Below are positions 32,621 to 41,776 of a stretch of DNA of 64,000 nt, piece after piece (the first letter of the stretch is position 1; each line of letters begins with the position of its first letter). Origin of the DNA: Dehalococcoidia bacterium. GTDB lineage: Bacteria > Chloroflexota > Dehalococcoidia > Lucifugimonadales > JAGWBF01. The notes below the pieces were generated by a model. That model worked only from the letters and a program-made list of their open reading frames with translations. It did no database searches and was not told the DNA's origin. Both the position numbers and the translations under genes were made by a program. Where the stretch lies: positions 1 through 64,000 of the forward strand of contig JAGWBJ010000003.1 of assembly GCA_021295955.1 (NCBI GenBank), written 5' to 3'.

Positions 32621-32621
32621 G
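32602..32621. promoter_or_regulatory. HAIR-like HspR operator candidate
   Basis: Minus strand CTTGACA-CGTAAG-ACTCAAG. The HAIR consensus for HspR is CTTGAGT-N7-ACTCAAG; here the second half-site is perfect, the first differs at two bases, and the spacer is one base short. It overlaps the -35 and spacer of the hsp20 promoter, an ideal repressor position, and hspR lies 1 kb away. Confidence 0.65.
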
Positions 32622-32671
32622 TTATTGCCTATAGCTTAGTAGGGATAGATGATTCTATACATAACAGATAA

Positions 32672-32701
32672 TTGACAGTCATACATAATATAGGGTATTA
32701 T
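32672..32701 (+). promoter_or_regulatory. Promoter of dnaJ-like/hspR/clpC
   Basis: TTGACA (32672-32677), 18-base spacer, TATTAT (32696-32701). Start near 32708, giving a short leader to the ATG at 32721. The region 32580-32710 is clearly AT-rich against its surroundings. Confidence 0.6.
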
Positions 32702-32720
32702 TGTCGTAGCAGGTGTGACG

Positions 32721-33632
32721 ATGGCGAGGACCGAAGACTTCTACTCGCTGCTGGGCGTTTCCAGGGACGCGTCGGACAAGGAGATCAGGCAGGCTTACAG
32801 GAAGCTGGCCCGTCAGCTCCATCCCGACGTGAACCCGGGAAACCAGGAGGCCGAGGAGAGGTTCAAACAGATAAACGAGGCCCACGAGGTCCTCTCGGAC
32901 CCGGAGAAGCGTCGCAAGTACGACGCCTACGGCCACGATTGGAAGCACGCAGATGACATCCAGCGGGCCCGTGCCTCTCAGGGAGGCGGGTTCGACCACT
33001 GGTTCGCCGAAGGCCGGGTGCCGGGCGACCGCTTCAGTTTTGGAGGCATGTCCACCGGGAACCTCTTCGACGACCTGTTCTCCGGCGGCGGGCGCCGGGG
33101 CTTCACCCGGGCGGCGGTGCGTTACCCGGTGGAGGTGAGCCTGGAGGAGGCCTTCCTCGGCACCACCAGGCGAATCCGGATATCGGAGCCCGGCGAAGCG
33201 GATGGCGGACAGAGCCTGGAGGTGAAGGTGCCGCCGGGGGTCGACACCGGGTCGACGATACACCTGGCCCGGGGCAACGGACGCCGCCGGGACATCAACC
33301 TGGAGGTGACGGTCCGTTCCCATCCCGGCTTCCGGCGCTCGGGGTCCGACCTGTACACCGACGTGCAGGTCCCCCTGGAGGACCTGGTGCTCGGGGCGGA
33401 GGTCCCCGTCACGACCCTCAAGGGCAGGGTGATGCTGACGGTGGCGCCCGAGACCCAGAACGGCCAGACCTTTCGTCTGGCGGCCCAGGGGATGCCCCGG
33501 CTTGGCAACCCCAAGGACCGGGGCGACCTGTACGCCACCGTCAGGGCGGTGCTGCCCAGGGAGTTGACCGACCGGGAGCGGGAGCTGTTCCGGGAGCTCA
33601 GGGGGATCCGGTCGGGCAGGGAGGCGATCTAA
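32721..33632 (+). CDS. DnaJ-class co-chaperone without zinc finger (CbpA type)
   Basis: 303 residues. J domain 1-68 with the HPD motif (His34-Pro35-Asp36 in [11 protein letters not shown]). A Gly/Phe-poor linker leads to the C-terminal substrate-binding domains ([70 protein letters not shown]). No CxxCxGxG repeats, so class B. Stimulates DnaK, which is not in the window. ATG 32721 is preferred to the GTG at 32715, which would sit on the ribosome site. hspR starts right at its stop (TAAGTG). Confidence 0.93.
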   Translation: MARTEDFYSLLGVSRDASDKEIRQAYRKLARQLHPDVNPGNQEAEERFKQINEAHEVLSDPEKRRKYDAYGHDWKHADDIQRARASQGGGFDHWFAEGRVPGDRFSFGGMSTGNLFDDLFSGGGRRGFTRAAVRYPVEVSLEEAFLGTTRRIRISEPGEADGGQSLEVKVPPGVDTGSTIHLARGNGRRRDINLEVTVRSHPGFRRSGSDLYTDVQVPLEDLVLGAEVPVTTLKGRVMLTVAPETQNGQTFRLAAQGMPRLGNPKDRGDLYATVRAVLPRELTDRERELFRELRGIRSGREAI

Positions 33633-33986
33633 GTGACTACCCAAAGGCCGGTAGACGACGAGCCGTGCTACGTAATCAGCGTGGCGGCGCGGATGGTGGG
33701 CGTCCACGCTCAGACGCTGAGGTACTACGAGAGAGTGGGCCTGGTGCGGATCCCCCGTTCCCAGGGGAAGCGCCGCCTCTACTCTCCCAGTGACATAGCC
33801 AATCTGAGGCGCATAAAGGCGTTGACCGAGGACATGGGCATCAACCTGGCGGGGGTGGAGGTGGTCCTCAAGCTGATGATGCGCATCAACCAGCTCGAGA
33901 AGATGAACCAACAGCTCGTGGACGAGGTCGGCAGGCTCCGGTCGGCCCTCACCTCCGGGGCCGAGGAGAGTCACGTCCGGACTTAG
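33633..33986 (+). CDS. hspR: Heat-shock repressor HspR (MerR family)
   Basis: 117 residues. MerR winged helix with YVISVAARMVGVHAQTLRYY, then ERVGLVRIPRSQGKRRLYSP, and a coiled-coil segment (LKLMMRINQLEKMNQQLVDE). It has the HspR form, HAQTLRYYERxGL, without effector-binding cysteines. In actinobacteria and others HspR with DnaK represses heat-shock operons at HAIR boxes. The GTG start abuts the dnaJ-like stop. Placed between dnaJ-like and clpC and near the HAIR-like box of hsp20. Confidence 0.9.
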   Translation: MTTQRPVDDEPCYVISVAARMVGVHAQTLRYYERVGLVRIPRSQGKRRLYSPSDIANLRRIKALTEDMGINLAGVEVVLKLMMRINQLEKMNQQLVDEVGRLRSALTSGAEESHVRT

Positions 33987-34040
33987 ACCCGTCGTGGCCC
34001 ACCGGCCGCCGTCAGACCGCAGCAGGAGGTAGAGGAGAAG

Positions 34041-36485
34041 ATGTTGACACCGGAAAAATTCACGGAGCAGGCGCAGCAGGTGCTATCCAACTCCCAGGAG
34101 ATCGTCCGAAAGTTCAAACACAGCCAGTGGGACGTGGAGCACGTCTTGCTGTCCCTCCTCGAGCTGGAGCAGGGCTTGCCCCAGGACATCCTGAAGGAGC
34201 TGGAGGTGTCGGCCGAGGCGGTTAAGGATGAGCTGCGGGAGGCGCTGGACCGCTCACCGAAGGTGGTCAACGAGTCCACCGCCATCTACGCCACTCCCAG
34301 GGCGGGCCGGCTGCTGGAGAATGCCAGGGTCGAGGCCGAACGCATGAAGGACGAGTTCATCGGCACCGAGCACCTGTTGATAGGCGCGACCATCGAGCGT
34401 GAGGGGGAGGCGGCTCGCATCCTGAGCTCCCACGGCCTGGACCAGGAGAAGGTATACCGCGCCCTGATGCAGATAAGGGGCAGCCACAGGGTCACCGATC
34501 CCCGTGCCGAGAACAAGTACCGCTCCCTGGAGCGGTATAGCGTCGACCTGACGGACCTGGCGCGCCAGGGAAAGCTGGACCCCGTGGTGGGCCGGGACGA
34601 AGAGATCCGGCGGGTCATGCAGACCCTCACCCGGCGCAAGAAAAACAACCCGGTGATAATAGGGGAGGCCGGCGTGGGGAAAACGGCCATCGCCGAAGGT
34701 CTGGCCCAGCGCATCATGGTTGGCGACGTGCCGGACGTCCTGAAGGACCGGCGGGTCCTGGCCTTGGACATGGGCGCCCTGGTGGCGGGCAGCCAATTCC
34801 GGGGCCAGTTCGAGGAGCGCCTCAAGGCCGTCATGGACGAGGTGAAAAGCGCCCAGGGCGAGGTGATCCTGTTTATCGACGAGATACACACCGTCGTGGG
34901 CGCCGGAGGGGCCGAGGGGGCCATCGACGCCAGCAACCTGCTGAAGCCGGCGTTGCAGCGGGGAGAGCTCCAGTGCATCGGCGCGACCACCATCCAGGAG
35001 TACCGGCGGTACATCGAGAAGGACTCGGCCCTGGAGAGGCGGTTCCAGGCCGTGTTCTTGGAGGAGCCCACCGTCGAGGACACCGTGGAGATCCTGCGGG
35101 CCCTGAGGCCCAGGTACGAGGCCCATCACAAGGTGCAGATCGAGGACTCGGCGTTGGTAGCGTCTTCCCGGCTGAGCCACAGGTACATCGCCGACCGCCG
35201 CCTGCCCGACAAGGCGGTGGACCTTATCGACGAAGCCGCCAGCAAGCTGCGCATTGACGTGGAGAGCCTCCCGGCCGCGCTCAAGTCGAGGGAGAGGCGG
35301 ATACAGGAGATGGCCAACGAGGAGGAGGCCGCCGCCCAACGGTCGGAGTACGAGGAGGCGGCCCGGCTCAGGACCGAGCGCCTCCGGCTGGAGGAGGACT
35401 ACAACCGGGACCGGGACGACTGGTTCAAGGACAACAAGACCGACATGATAGTGGATGAGGCGGACATCGCCGGCCTCATCTCCAAGTGGACCGGCATACC
35501 GGCGTCCAACCTTCTCGAGGGGGAGGCCCAGCGCCTTCTGCACATGGAGGAGAGCCTGCATGAGCGGGTGGTGGGCCAGGACAAGGCGGTAGCCGCCATC
35601 TCAGAGGCGATACGCCGGTCCCGGTCCGGGCTGAGCGATCCGAAGCGGCCCATCGGCAGCTTCATCTTCCTCGGGCCCACCGGGGTGGGCAAGACGGAGC
35701 TGGCCCGGGCGCTGTCCGAGTTCCTCTTCGACGACGAGGCCAACATGATCCGGGTCGACATGTCAGAGTACATGGAGAAGCACACCGTGTCGCGCCTCAT
35801 TGGAGCCCCGCCGGGCTACGTGGGATTCGACGACGGGGGACAGCTCACCGAGGCGATACGGCGTCATCCCTTCCGGGTGGTGCTGTTCGACGAGATCGAG
35901 AAGGCCCATCCCGAGGTGTTCAACCTGCTGCTGCAGGTACTGGAGGACGGGCGGCTCACCGACGGCCACGGCCGTACGGTGGACTGCCGCAACACGGTGA
36001 TCATCATGACCAGCAACCTGGGCACCGGCGAGGCGGGCCGGCAGGCCTTCGGGTTCCGCAGCGACGGAAGGGAGGCCGTGGACGATCAGCGGCTCCGGGA
36101 GTCGGTCCAGGACGCGCTGAAGAGGGCGTTCCGGCCCGAGTTCCTCAACCGCATCGACGAGATCATCATCTTCGACCCGCTCACCCAGGGGCAGATCGAG
36201 AGCATCGTGGGTCTGATGGCCGCCGAGGTGTTGCAGCGGCTGGAGGACCGGCAGATCACCTTCGAACTGGACGCCGGCGCGGTCAAGTGGCTGGCCCAGG
36301 AGGGGTTCGATCCCACCTTCGGCGCCAGGCCCATACGCAGGGCCGTCCGGAGGTATCTGGAGAATCCCCTGTCCACCGCGATCCTGACCGGGGCGTTCAA
36401 GGCCGGGGACCACGTGTACGTGGAGGCGGGCGGCGACGGGCTGACCTTCACCAAGGCCGCCGTCGCATCGGCCACCGCCGCCTAG
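34041..36485 (+). CDS. clpC: ClpC-type AAA+ unfoldase
   Basis: 814 residues. Double Clp N domain (1-145), D1 ATPase with Walker A GEAGVGKT (near 208) and LFIDEIHT, a short middle domain with a UVR-like [19 protein letters not shown] (near 435), and D2 ATPase with GPTGVGKT (near 545) and [10 protein letters not shown]. The short middle domain and an FGF tripeptide (QAFGFRSDG, near 672) in the ClpP-binding loop position favour ClpC over the disaggregase ClpB. Preceded by AGGAGG. Cotranscribed with hspR, so probably under HspR control. Confidence 0.92.
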   Translation: MLTPEKFTEQAQQVLSNSQEIVRKFKHSQWDVEHVLLSLLELEQGLPQDILKELEVSAEAVKDELREALDRSPKVVNESTAIYATPRAGRLLENARVEAERMKDEFIGTEHLLIGATIEREGEAARILSSHGLDQEKVYRALMQIRGSHRVTDPRAENKYRSLERYSVDLTDLARQGKLDPVVGRDEEIRRVMQTLTRRKKNNPVIIGEAGVGKTAIAEGLAQRIMVGDVPDVLKDRRVLALDMGALVAGSQFRGQFEERLKAVMDEVKSAQGEVILFIDEIHTVVGAGGAEGAIDASNLLKPALQRGELQCIGATTIQEYRRYIEKDSALERRFQAVFLEEPTVEDTVEILRALRPRYEAHHKVQIEDSALVASSRLSHRYIADRRLPDKAVDLIDEAASKLRIDVESLPAALKSRERRIQEMANEEEAAAQRSEYEEAARLRTERLRLEEDYNRDRDDWFKDNKTDMIVDEADIAGLISKWTGIPASNLLEGEAQRLLHMEESLHERVVGQDKAVAAISEAIRRSRSGLSDPKRPIGSFIFLGPTGVGKTELARALSEFLFDDEANMIRVDMSEYMEKHTVSRLIGAPPGYVGFDDGGQLTEAIRRHPFRVVLFDEIEKAHPEVFNLLLQVLEDGRLTDGHGRTVDCRNTVIIMTSNLGTGEAGRQAFGFRSDGREAVDDQRLRESVQDALKRAFRPEFLNRIDEIIIFDPLTQGQIESIVGLMAAEVLQRLEDRQITFELDAGAVKWLAQEGFDPTFGARPIRRAVRRYLENPLSTAILTGAFKAGDHVYVEAGGDGLTFTKAAVASATAA

Positions 36486-36503
36486 AGGACGGGAGCCTGG
36501 ACG

Positions 36504-37889
36504 CTAGTACAGCTTTCCCGGGTTCATGATATTGTAGGGGTCCAGGGCGGCCTTGATGGCCCTGGCCACGTCGAAGCCCTGGCCCATCTCCCTGGACAGG
36601 AGATGGGCCAGCTTGATCCCGACCCCGTGGCAGTACTCCATGGCGCCGCCCATGTCCTGGGCCAGGACCAGTATTCGGTCCACGGTCTCGCCCAGCGCTC
36701 TCAAGTCGGCTTCCGGTGGGTCGCCGTCGGGCACCAGGAGCAGGGAGAACAGCTCCGGCCTGGTCCAGATGGCGTACTCGACGGCCCGGGCTCCCCCGGC
36801 GGCGAGAATGCCGTCGCACTCGTGCCTGAAGGGCAGCACCTTGGACGTGGGCAGCGCTACGTGGAGGTAGTCGAAGCTCCTGCCGTGGCGGCCCCAACGC
36901 ACCCGGCGGGGCTGTCCCAGCATGTCGCGTTTGTAGCTCTCTCCGGCCCGGTGGCGGGTACGCCAGTAGGCCACGGTCTCCGAGGGGCCGATGTCCTTTC
37001 CTCCGAAGGCCCGGCAGACCCCCAGGGACCTGGCTTCCGCGGCGTTCACACCCTCGGAGTAGCCCTCGTACATCATGAACAGCCGGACGCCCGAGCCGTC
37101 CTCCTCGGAGAGGTCGACCAAGGAGGGCTTGAGGCCCAGGGCAAAGAGCTCGGCCACCGCTTCGAATCCCCTGTCGAAGTCGGCGAAGGCCATCGTGGCG
37201 AAGGCGCGTTTCTCGGGCTCCCTCCAGACCCGAAGGGTGGCCCTCGTGATGATGCCGAAGACGCCTTCCGAGCCGATGAACAGGTGATTGAGATTGGGTC
37301 CCGCCGAGTATTTGGGGACTGTCCGCGTGGCCAGCGTCTCACCGGACGGCAGCACCGCCTCCAGCCCCAGGACCTGGTCCCCCATGGGGCCATGGCTGGC
37401 TCCCAGGTATCCGACCCCGTTGGTGGAAATGGCGCCGGCGACGGTGGCGATGGGCACGCTCCAGGGGTCGTGGCCCAGCATCAGCCCATGGTCCTTCAGG
37501 GCCCGGGCCAGGTCTTCCAGCACCACGCCGGCCTCCACCGTCGCCGTCAGGTCCGTCGGGTTGATATCTACGATGCGGTCGAGGCCCTTCATGTCGACGA
37601 CGATGCCGCCCTTGATGGGCGCTGCCGCACCCATGACGCCGGTGCCGCCGCCGTAGGGGACGATGGGGACTCGGTGCTGGCTGGCGAGCTTGACCACGGG
37701 GGCTACCTGGTCCACCGACCGGGGTACGACCACCGCGTCGGCCATGCGCTCCAGCACGGCGGCGCCGGAGAAGACCCGGGCGGGAGAGAGGGCGTCGGCG
37801 GAGTACCGGTCCAGGTCGGGTGGGTCCGTAAGCACGCTTGCCGGACCCAAGAGCCGGACCAGGGATCGGATCAGGTCGCTTGGAAGCAT
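36504..37889 (-). CDS. FAD-binding oxidase (GlcD / D-lactate dehydrogenase type)
   Basis: 461 residues of the PCMH/vanillyl-alcohol-oxidase superfamily. FAD-binding: VVVPRSVDQVAPVVKLASQH, VPYGGGTGVMGAA, DPWSVPIATVAGAISTNGVG and FIGSEGVFGIITRATLRVW. The C-terminal cap ends in DPYNIMNPGKLY, a typical family end. Likely oxidises a 2-hydroxy acid such as glycolate or D-lactate. It starts 17 bases after cysS on the same strand, so may be read from the ispDF-cysS unit, and it is convergent with clpC. Confidence 0.88.
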   Translation of the reverse strand: MLPSDLIRSLVRLLGPASVLTDPPDLDRYSADALSPARVFSGAAVLERMADAVVVPRSVDQVAPVVKLASQHRVPIVPYGGGTGVMGAAAPIKGGIVVDMKGLDRIVDINPTDLTATVEAGVVLEDLARALKDHGLMLGHDPWSVPIATVAGAISTNGVGYLGASHGPMGDQVLGLEAVLPSGETLATRTVPKYSAGPNLNHLFIGSEGVFGIITRATLRVWREPEKRAFATMAFADFDRGFEAVAELFALGLKPSLVDLSEEDGSGVRLFMMYEGYSEGVNAAEARSLGVCRAFGGKDIGPSETVAYWRTRHRAGESYKRDMLGQPRRVRWGRHGRSFDYLHVALPTSKVLPFRHECDGILAAGGARAVEYAIWTRPELFSLLLVPDGDPPEADLRALGETVDRILVLAQDMGGAMEYCHGVGIKLAHLLSREMGQGFDVARAIKAALDPYNIMNPGKLY

Positions 37890-37906
37890 CGCCCTGGGAG
37901 CTGTCG

Positions 37907-39256
37907 CTACCGGAAGGTCCAGGTGGAGCCGCCGGCGCTGTCCTCCACCGCCACTCCAAGGTCGGTGAGCCGGGAGCGTATCTCATCGGCCAACTGGTAC
38001 TGTTTGGCCGCTCTCAGCGTCGTCCGTATTTCCACCAGGAGGTCGATGAAGGGGCTTCCGTCGTCACGGCCCTGGTCAGACGGCTGCTCGAAGGTCAGTC
38101 CCAGGACGCCCCCGAGGCACCTGAGGGTGTCCTGGGCATGGCCCAGGACGAGCCCAGACTCCCTGCCCCGGTTGATGGCCCGGGCCAGGTCGAAGAGGGC
38201 CGCCAGGGCCTGGGGCGTGTTCAAGTCCGCGTCCATGGCCTCCAGGAAACGGGCCTTGAAGGACGTGGGGTCCAGGACCTCCCCGCCCTCGCCGCCCCCC
38301 TGGCGCAGGGCGTTGCGAAGGCGGTCGGTGGAGGGCAGGCCGGTGTCGTTGTACGTCAGGGGGCTCCGGTAGTGGGAGCTCAGGAAGAATATGCGCAGCG
38401 TGTCGGGGCTGTACTGGCGCAGGCTCTCCTGTAGGGAGATCAGGTTGCCCAGGGACTTGCTCATCTTGTCATGGCCCATGTGGAGCAGGCCGTTGTGCAC
38501 CCAGTGGCGGGTGAAGGGTTCTTTGCCGGTGTAGGCCTCGCTCTGGGCCGTCTCGTTCTCGTGGTGGGGGAAGATCAGGTCCTGTCCGCCGCCGTGGATA
38601 TCCAGTGTCTCGCCCAGGTAGCTCAGGGCCATCGCGGTGCACTCGATATGCCAGCCGGGCCTGCCGGGGCCCCATGGACTCTCCCATGACGGCTCTCCCG
38701 GCTTTGCCCCCTTCCAGAGGACGAAGTCCATGGGGTTCTCCTTGGACGGGTCGACCTCCACCCGGGCGCCCGCCATCATGCCGTCCAGGCTCCTGTGGCT
38801 CAGCTTGCCGTACATGGGCGACCTGCTGACCCGGAAGTATACGTCGCCGTCGGAGGGGTAGGCGTACCCCTTGTCGATGAGGGAGCCGGTCACCTCGATG
38901 ATCTTGGGTATCTCCTGGGTGGCCCGGGGGTACACCGCCGCCCGTTTCACGTTGAGGGCGTCCATGCTCCGCATGTACTCGGCTATATGCCTGTCGGCCA
39001 GCTCGTCGGGGGATGTTCCCTCCTCCAGGGACCTCTGGATGATCTTGTCGTCCACGTCGGTGAAGTTCTGGACGTGCTGCACGTCGTGCCCGAGGTACTC
39101 CAGGTAGCGTCTCAGGACGTCGAAGATGACGTAGCTCATGGCGTGGCCCAGGTGGCAGGGGGCATACGGGGTTATGCCGCAGACGTACATCTTTACGACG
39201 TCGCCCGACGGGGTGAATTCCTCCAACTCGCCGCTCAGGGTGTTGTAGAGCTTCAC
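37907..39256 (-). CDS. cysS: Cysteinyl-tRNA synthetase
   Basis: 449 residues, class I synthetase. Zinc and active-site Cys26 in MYVCGITPY, the HIGH-type motif HLGH (35-38), HIECTAMA (second zinc Cys), FPHHENE, and DKMSKSLGN near 268. A DALR-like helical end follows. The GTG start (39256-39254) overlaps the ispF stop as GTGA, so the genes are coupled. The ispD-ispF-cysS order is common. Confidence 0.96.
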   Translation of the reverse strand: MKLYNTLSGELEEFTPSGDVVKMYVCGITPYAPCHLGHAMSYVIFDVLRRYLEYLGHDVQHVQNFTDVDDKIIQRSLEEGTSPDELADRHIAEYMRSMDALNVKRAAVYPRATQEIPKIIEVTGSLIDKGYAYPSDGDVYFRVSRSPMYGKLSHRSLDGMMAGARVEVDPSKENPMDFVLWKGAKPGEPSWESPWGPGRPGWHIECTAMALSYLGETLDIHGGGQDLIFPHHENETAQSEAYTGKEPFTRHWVHNGLLHMGHDKMSKSLGNLISLQESLRQYSPDTLRIFFLSSHYRSPLTYNDTGLPSTDRLRNALRQGGGEGGEVLDPTSFKARFLEAMDADLNTPQALAALFDLARAINRGRESGLVLGHAQDTLRCLGGVLGLTFEQPSDQGRDDGSPFIDLLVEIRTTLRAAKQYQLADEIRSRLTDLGVAVEDSAGGSTWTFR

Positions 39257-39735
39257 GGCGTTTCCTCCAGGAGCGCCACGGCGTAGGCCGACATGCCTTC
39301 CTCTCTGCCCACGAAGCCCAGATGGTCCGTGGTGGTCGCCTTGATGCTGACGTTGCCGGGAGGGACGGAGATGGCGCCGCCGACCTTTTCCTTCATGGTG
39401 TCGATGAAGGGGCCCAGCCTGGGACTTTGAGCCAATATTGTAGCATCAACGTTTACGACGCGCCAACGCGCCCGGGAGATAAGCCGGGCCACGGCGGTGA
39501 GGAGGCCCAGGCTGTCGGCCCCCTCGTACCGGGGGTCGGAAGGCGGGAAATGGGCGCCCTTGTCTCCCAGGCCCGCGGCGCCCAGCAAGGCGTCCATGAT
39601 GGCGTGGACCAGCACGTCGCCGTCGCTGTGGCCCGAGAGGCCCAGGTGGTGGGGAATCTCCACGCCGCCCACCACGAGGGCCCGACCCTGGACCAGGGGA
39701 TGGGCGTCGAACCCGATGCCGACCCGGTTAGCCAT
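39253..39735 (-). CDS. ispF: 2-C-methyl-D-erythritol 2,4-cyclodiphosphate synthase
   Basis: 160 residues. MEP isoprenoid pathway, forming the cyclodiphosphate from CDP-ME-2-phosphate. Metal site GIGFDAHPL (Asp, His), SGHSDGDVLVHAIMDALLG, HFPPSDPRYEGADS and KATTTDHLGFVGREEG. Its start overlaps the ispD end by 8 bases and its stop overlaps cysS. Confidence 0.97.
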   Translation of the reverse strand: MANRVGIGFDAHPLVQGRALVVGGVEIPHHLGLSGHSDGDVLVHAIMDALLGAAGLGDKGAHFPPSDPRYEGADSLGLLTAVARLISRARWRVVNVDATILAQSPRLGPFIDTMKEKVGGAISVPPGNVSIKATTTDHLGFVGREEGMSAYAVALLEETP

Positions 39736-40534
39736 CGGCCGTTGGTGACCGGCCTTGGGCCTTCGGCCCGCGAGGCGCAGGCCGGCTGCTGCTGCTGGAC
39801 CTGTTCCGGAGGAGCGCCTCGGCTATGTCCATGTCCTCCTGGCTGGTCACCTTCAAGTTGGCGTAGGAGCCCATGAACACATGGACGTCGTGGCCCAGGC
39901 GCTCGACCATGGAAGCGTCGTCGGTGACGTCTTCGTCACAGGCCCGGTGGGCTTCCTGAAGGATGTCGTAGAGGAACACCTGGGGAGTCTGGACGAGCCA
40001 GAGGGTCTCGCGGAGAGGCGTGGCCTCGACCCTGGTCCCCTCCGTGACGACCTTAATGGTATCCTTGGCGGGGACGGCGGCCACGGCGGCGCCGGACTCC
40101 GAGGCCGCCTCCAGGCCGCGCCGCAGGATGTCGGCGTCCACGCACGGTCGGGCCCCGTCGTGGACGGCCACCCAGCGGCAGGGAGAAAGGCGCTCCAGGC
40201 CCAGCCGGACCGAGTCCTGGCGACGGCCCCCCCCGGCGCAGACGGACTCGGGAGGGAGCTTCGTCCATGCCCGGTCCCCGGCTAGGGACCTGCCCCGGGG
40301 GACCTTCTCGGGAGCCAGTACGAGGACTAGCTCGTTTACCAGGGGACTGGCCTGCAGGGCCTCGACCGTGTGGGCAATGAGGGGCTTGCCCAGGATGTCG
40401 GCGAAGATCTTGTCCACGCCAGCCATGCGACGGCTCTGCCCGGCGGCCACTATCAAGACGCCCAGGGAATCGTTGCCGACGGGTGCGGCGACATCCGCCG
40501 GTCCGTTACCCGTGGTCGTGTCGGGGAGGGGCAT
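39728..40534 (-). CDS. ispD: 2-C-methyl-D-erythritol 4-phosphate cytidylyltransferase
   Basis: 268 residues. MEP pathway transfer of CMP to MEP. After about 22 extra N-terminal residues comes VLIVAAGQSRRMAGVDK, then AGGGRRQDSVRLGL, VAVHDGARPCV and LVQTPQVF, with TDDASMVE near the end. The C-terminal Ser/Arg-rich tail (about 25 residues) is additional. It starts 9 bases after the PIN/TRAM gene. Confidence 0.95.
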   Translation of the reverse strand: MPLPDTTTGNGPADVAAPVGNDSLGVLIVAAGQSRRMAGVDKIFADILGKPLIAHTVEALQASPLVNELVLVLAPEKVPRGRSLAGDRAWTKLPPESVCAGGGRRQDSVRLGLERLSPCRWVAVHDGARPCVDADILRRGLEAASESGAAVAAVPAKDTIKVVTEGTRVEATPLRETLWLVQTPQVFLYDILQEAHRACDEDVTDDASMVERLGHDVHVFMGSYANLKVTSQEDMDIAEALLRNRSSSSSRPAPRGPKAQGRSPTADG

Positions 40535-40543
40535 CCTCGGCCG

Positions 40544-41632
40544 TTATTCTACCCTGGGCTGGGCGAAAATTATCCGTCCGGCCGCGGTCTGGAGCACCCT
40601 GGTGACGGTGACGTCGCGGAAGGTGTTGAGGTATCTGCGGCCTCCCTCGACCACCACCATCGTGCCATCGTCCAGGAACGCCACGCCCTGTCCCACCTCT
40701 TTGCCTTCCTGGATGATGTTGACGGTCAGGTTCTCGCCGGGAATTACCATGGGCTTGAGGGCGTTGGCAAGCTCGTTGACGTTCAAGACGCGGATGCCGT
40801 GGACCTCGGCCACACGGTTGAGGTTGAAGTCGGTGGTAAGGATGGGGGCTTCCATGGCCTTGGCCAGCTTGACGAGCTGGCCGTCCACCTCGGTGCCGTT
40901 GAGCAAGGAGGCGTCCAGCACCTGGATGGGCACGCTGGTCTCCTTGCGGATCTTGGCCAGGGCCTCCAGGCCCCGGCGGCCCCGGTTCCGTCTCAGGGAG
41001 TTGCTGGAGTCGGCTATGTGGCGCAGCTCGTCGAGCACGAAGCCGGGTATGACCAAGGTGCCCTGAAGGAACCCGGTCTGACCCAGATCGGCAATGCGGC
41101 CGTCTATGATGGCGCTGGTGTCCACCAGGATGTTGCCGGTCAGGGCGTTGGCGTAGGGCCCCTCCGCCGTGTCGCGGGGGAAGAACCTCCGCATGTCCTG
41201 CTCTCGGCTGGCCCCAATCAAGAGTCCCAGGGAGCCGAGTACGCCGGTGATGGCCAAGGGCACTCCCCAGGACATCCAGCCGTCCAGATTGAACAGCGGC
41301 ACTGAGATCAGGGCTGCTACCACCAAGCCAACGACCAGCCCGATGGTGGCTGACACCATCGCGGATGCGGGCACCCGACCTACGGCGTCTACTAGCTTGT
41401 TAAACGACCTGAACAGATAAGGCGTTTGGTCCCTCCGGGCTGCGTGCCCCGCCGGCGTCGACCCCACGGCAGGGGAACCGCCTCCTAGCTCCCACCGGCC
41501 GGATTCCACTGCCGGGGCCGCTGGCGACGCGCGTCGGAAACGGGCTTCCTTAACTTCTTCCGCGTTCGAAATAGGACGCCCTGGCTCTCGACCGTATGCG
41601 TCGCTAACTACTACTAGAATACCATAGACCAT
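40544..41632 (-). CDS. PIN/TRAM-domain membrane protein (YacL-like)
   Basis: 362 residues from the chosen ATG. A variable region is followed by two membrane helices (VSATIGLVVGLVVAALISVP and PLAITGVLGSLGLLIGA), a PIN nuclease domain with acidic residues (ILVDTSAIIDGRI; FVLDELRHIAD; ILTTDFNLNRVAE) and a C-terminal TRAM domain (PGENLTVNIIQEGKEVGQGV). B. subtilis YacL, linked to ispD, has the same plan. The start is uncertain: the frame is open to a TTG at 41713, an ATG is at 41692, and none has a good ribosome site. The Pro/Gly/Ser-rich first 85 residues may not be translated. Confidence 0.75.
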   Translation of the reverse strand: MVYGILVVVSDAYGREPGRPISNAEEVKEARFRRASPAAPAVESGRWELGGGSPAVGSTPAGHAARRDQTPYLFRSFNKLVDAVGRVPASAMVSATIGLVVGLVVAALISVPLFNLDGWMSWGVPLAITGVLGSLGLLIGASREQDMRRFFPRDTAEGPYANALTGNILVDTSAIIDGRIADLGQTGFLQGTLVIPGFVLDELRHIADSSNSLRRNRGRRGLEALAKIRKETSVPIQVLDASLLNGTEVDGQLVKLAKAMEAPILTTDFNLNRVAEVHGIRVLNVNELANALKPMVIPGENLTVNIIQEGKEVGQGVAFLDDGTMVVVEGGRRYLNTFRDVTVTRVLQTAAGRIIFAQPRVE

Positions 41633-41776
41633 ATGCGTAGAAAAAGATCGTAGTGGCACTCGGATAGCGTGTTTTGGGACGGCGTCTTCCATGGCGCGGA
41701 GGGTCGATCGCAACCTTTACTTGCGCACGAGTCCTGCTACACTATTGCCTGATGGAACCGCATCGAGACGGAGTCG

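Noticed and set aside
36504-37889. A second selenoprotein or Cys-to-TGA break among the oxidoreductases
   Set aside because: All other oxidoreductase and thioredoxin-like genes in the window run uninterrupted with Cys or without a redox residue; no other in-frame TGA with a hairpin was found.
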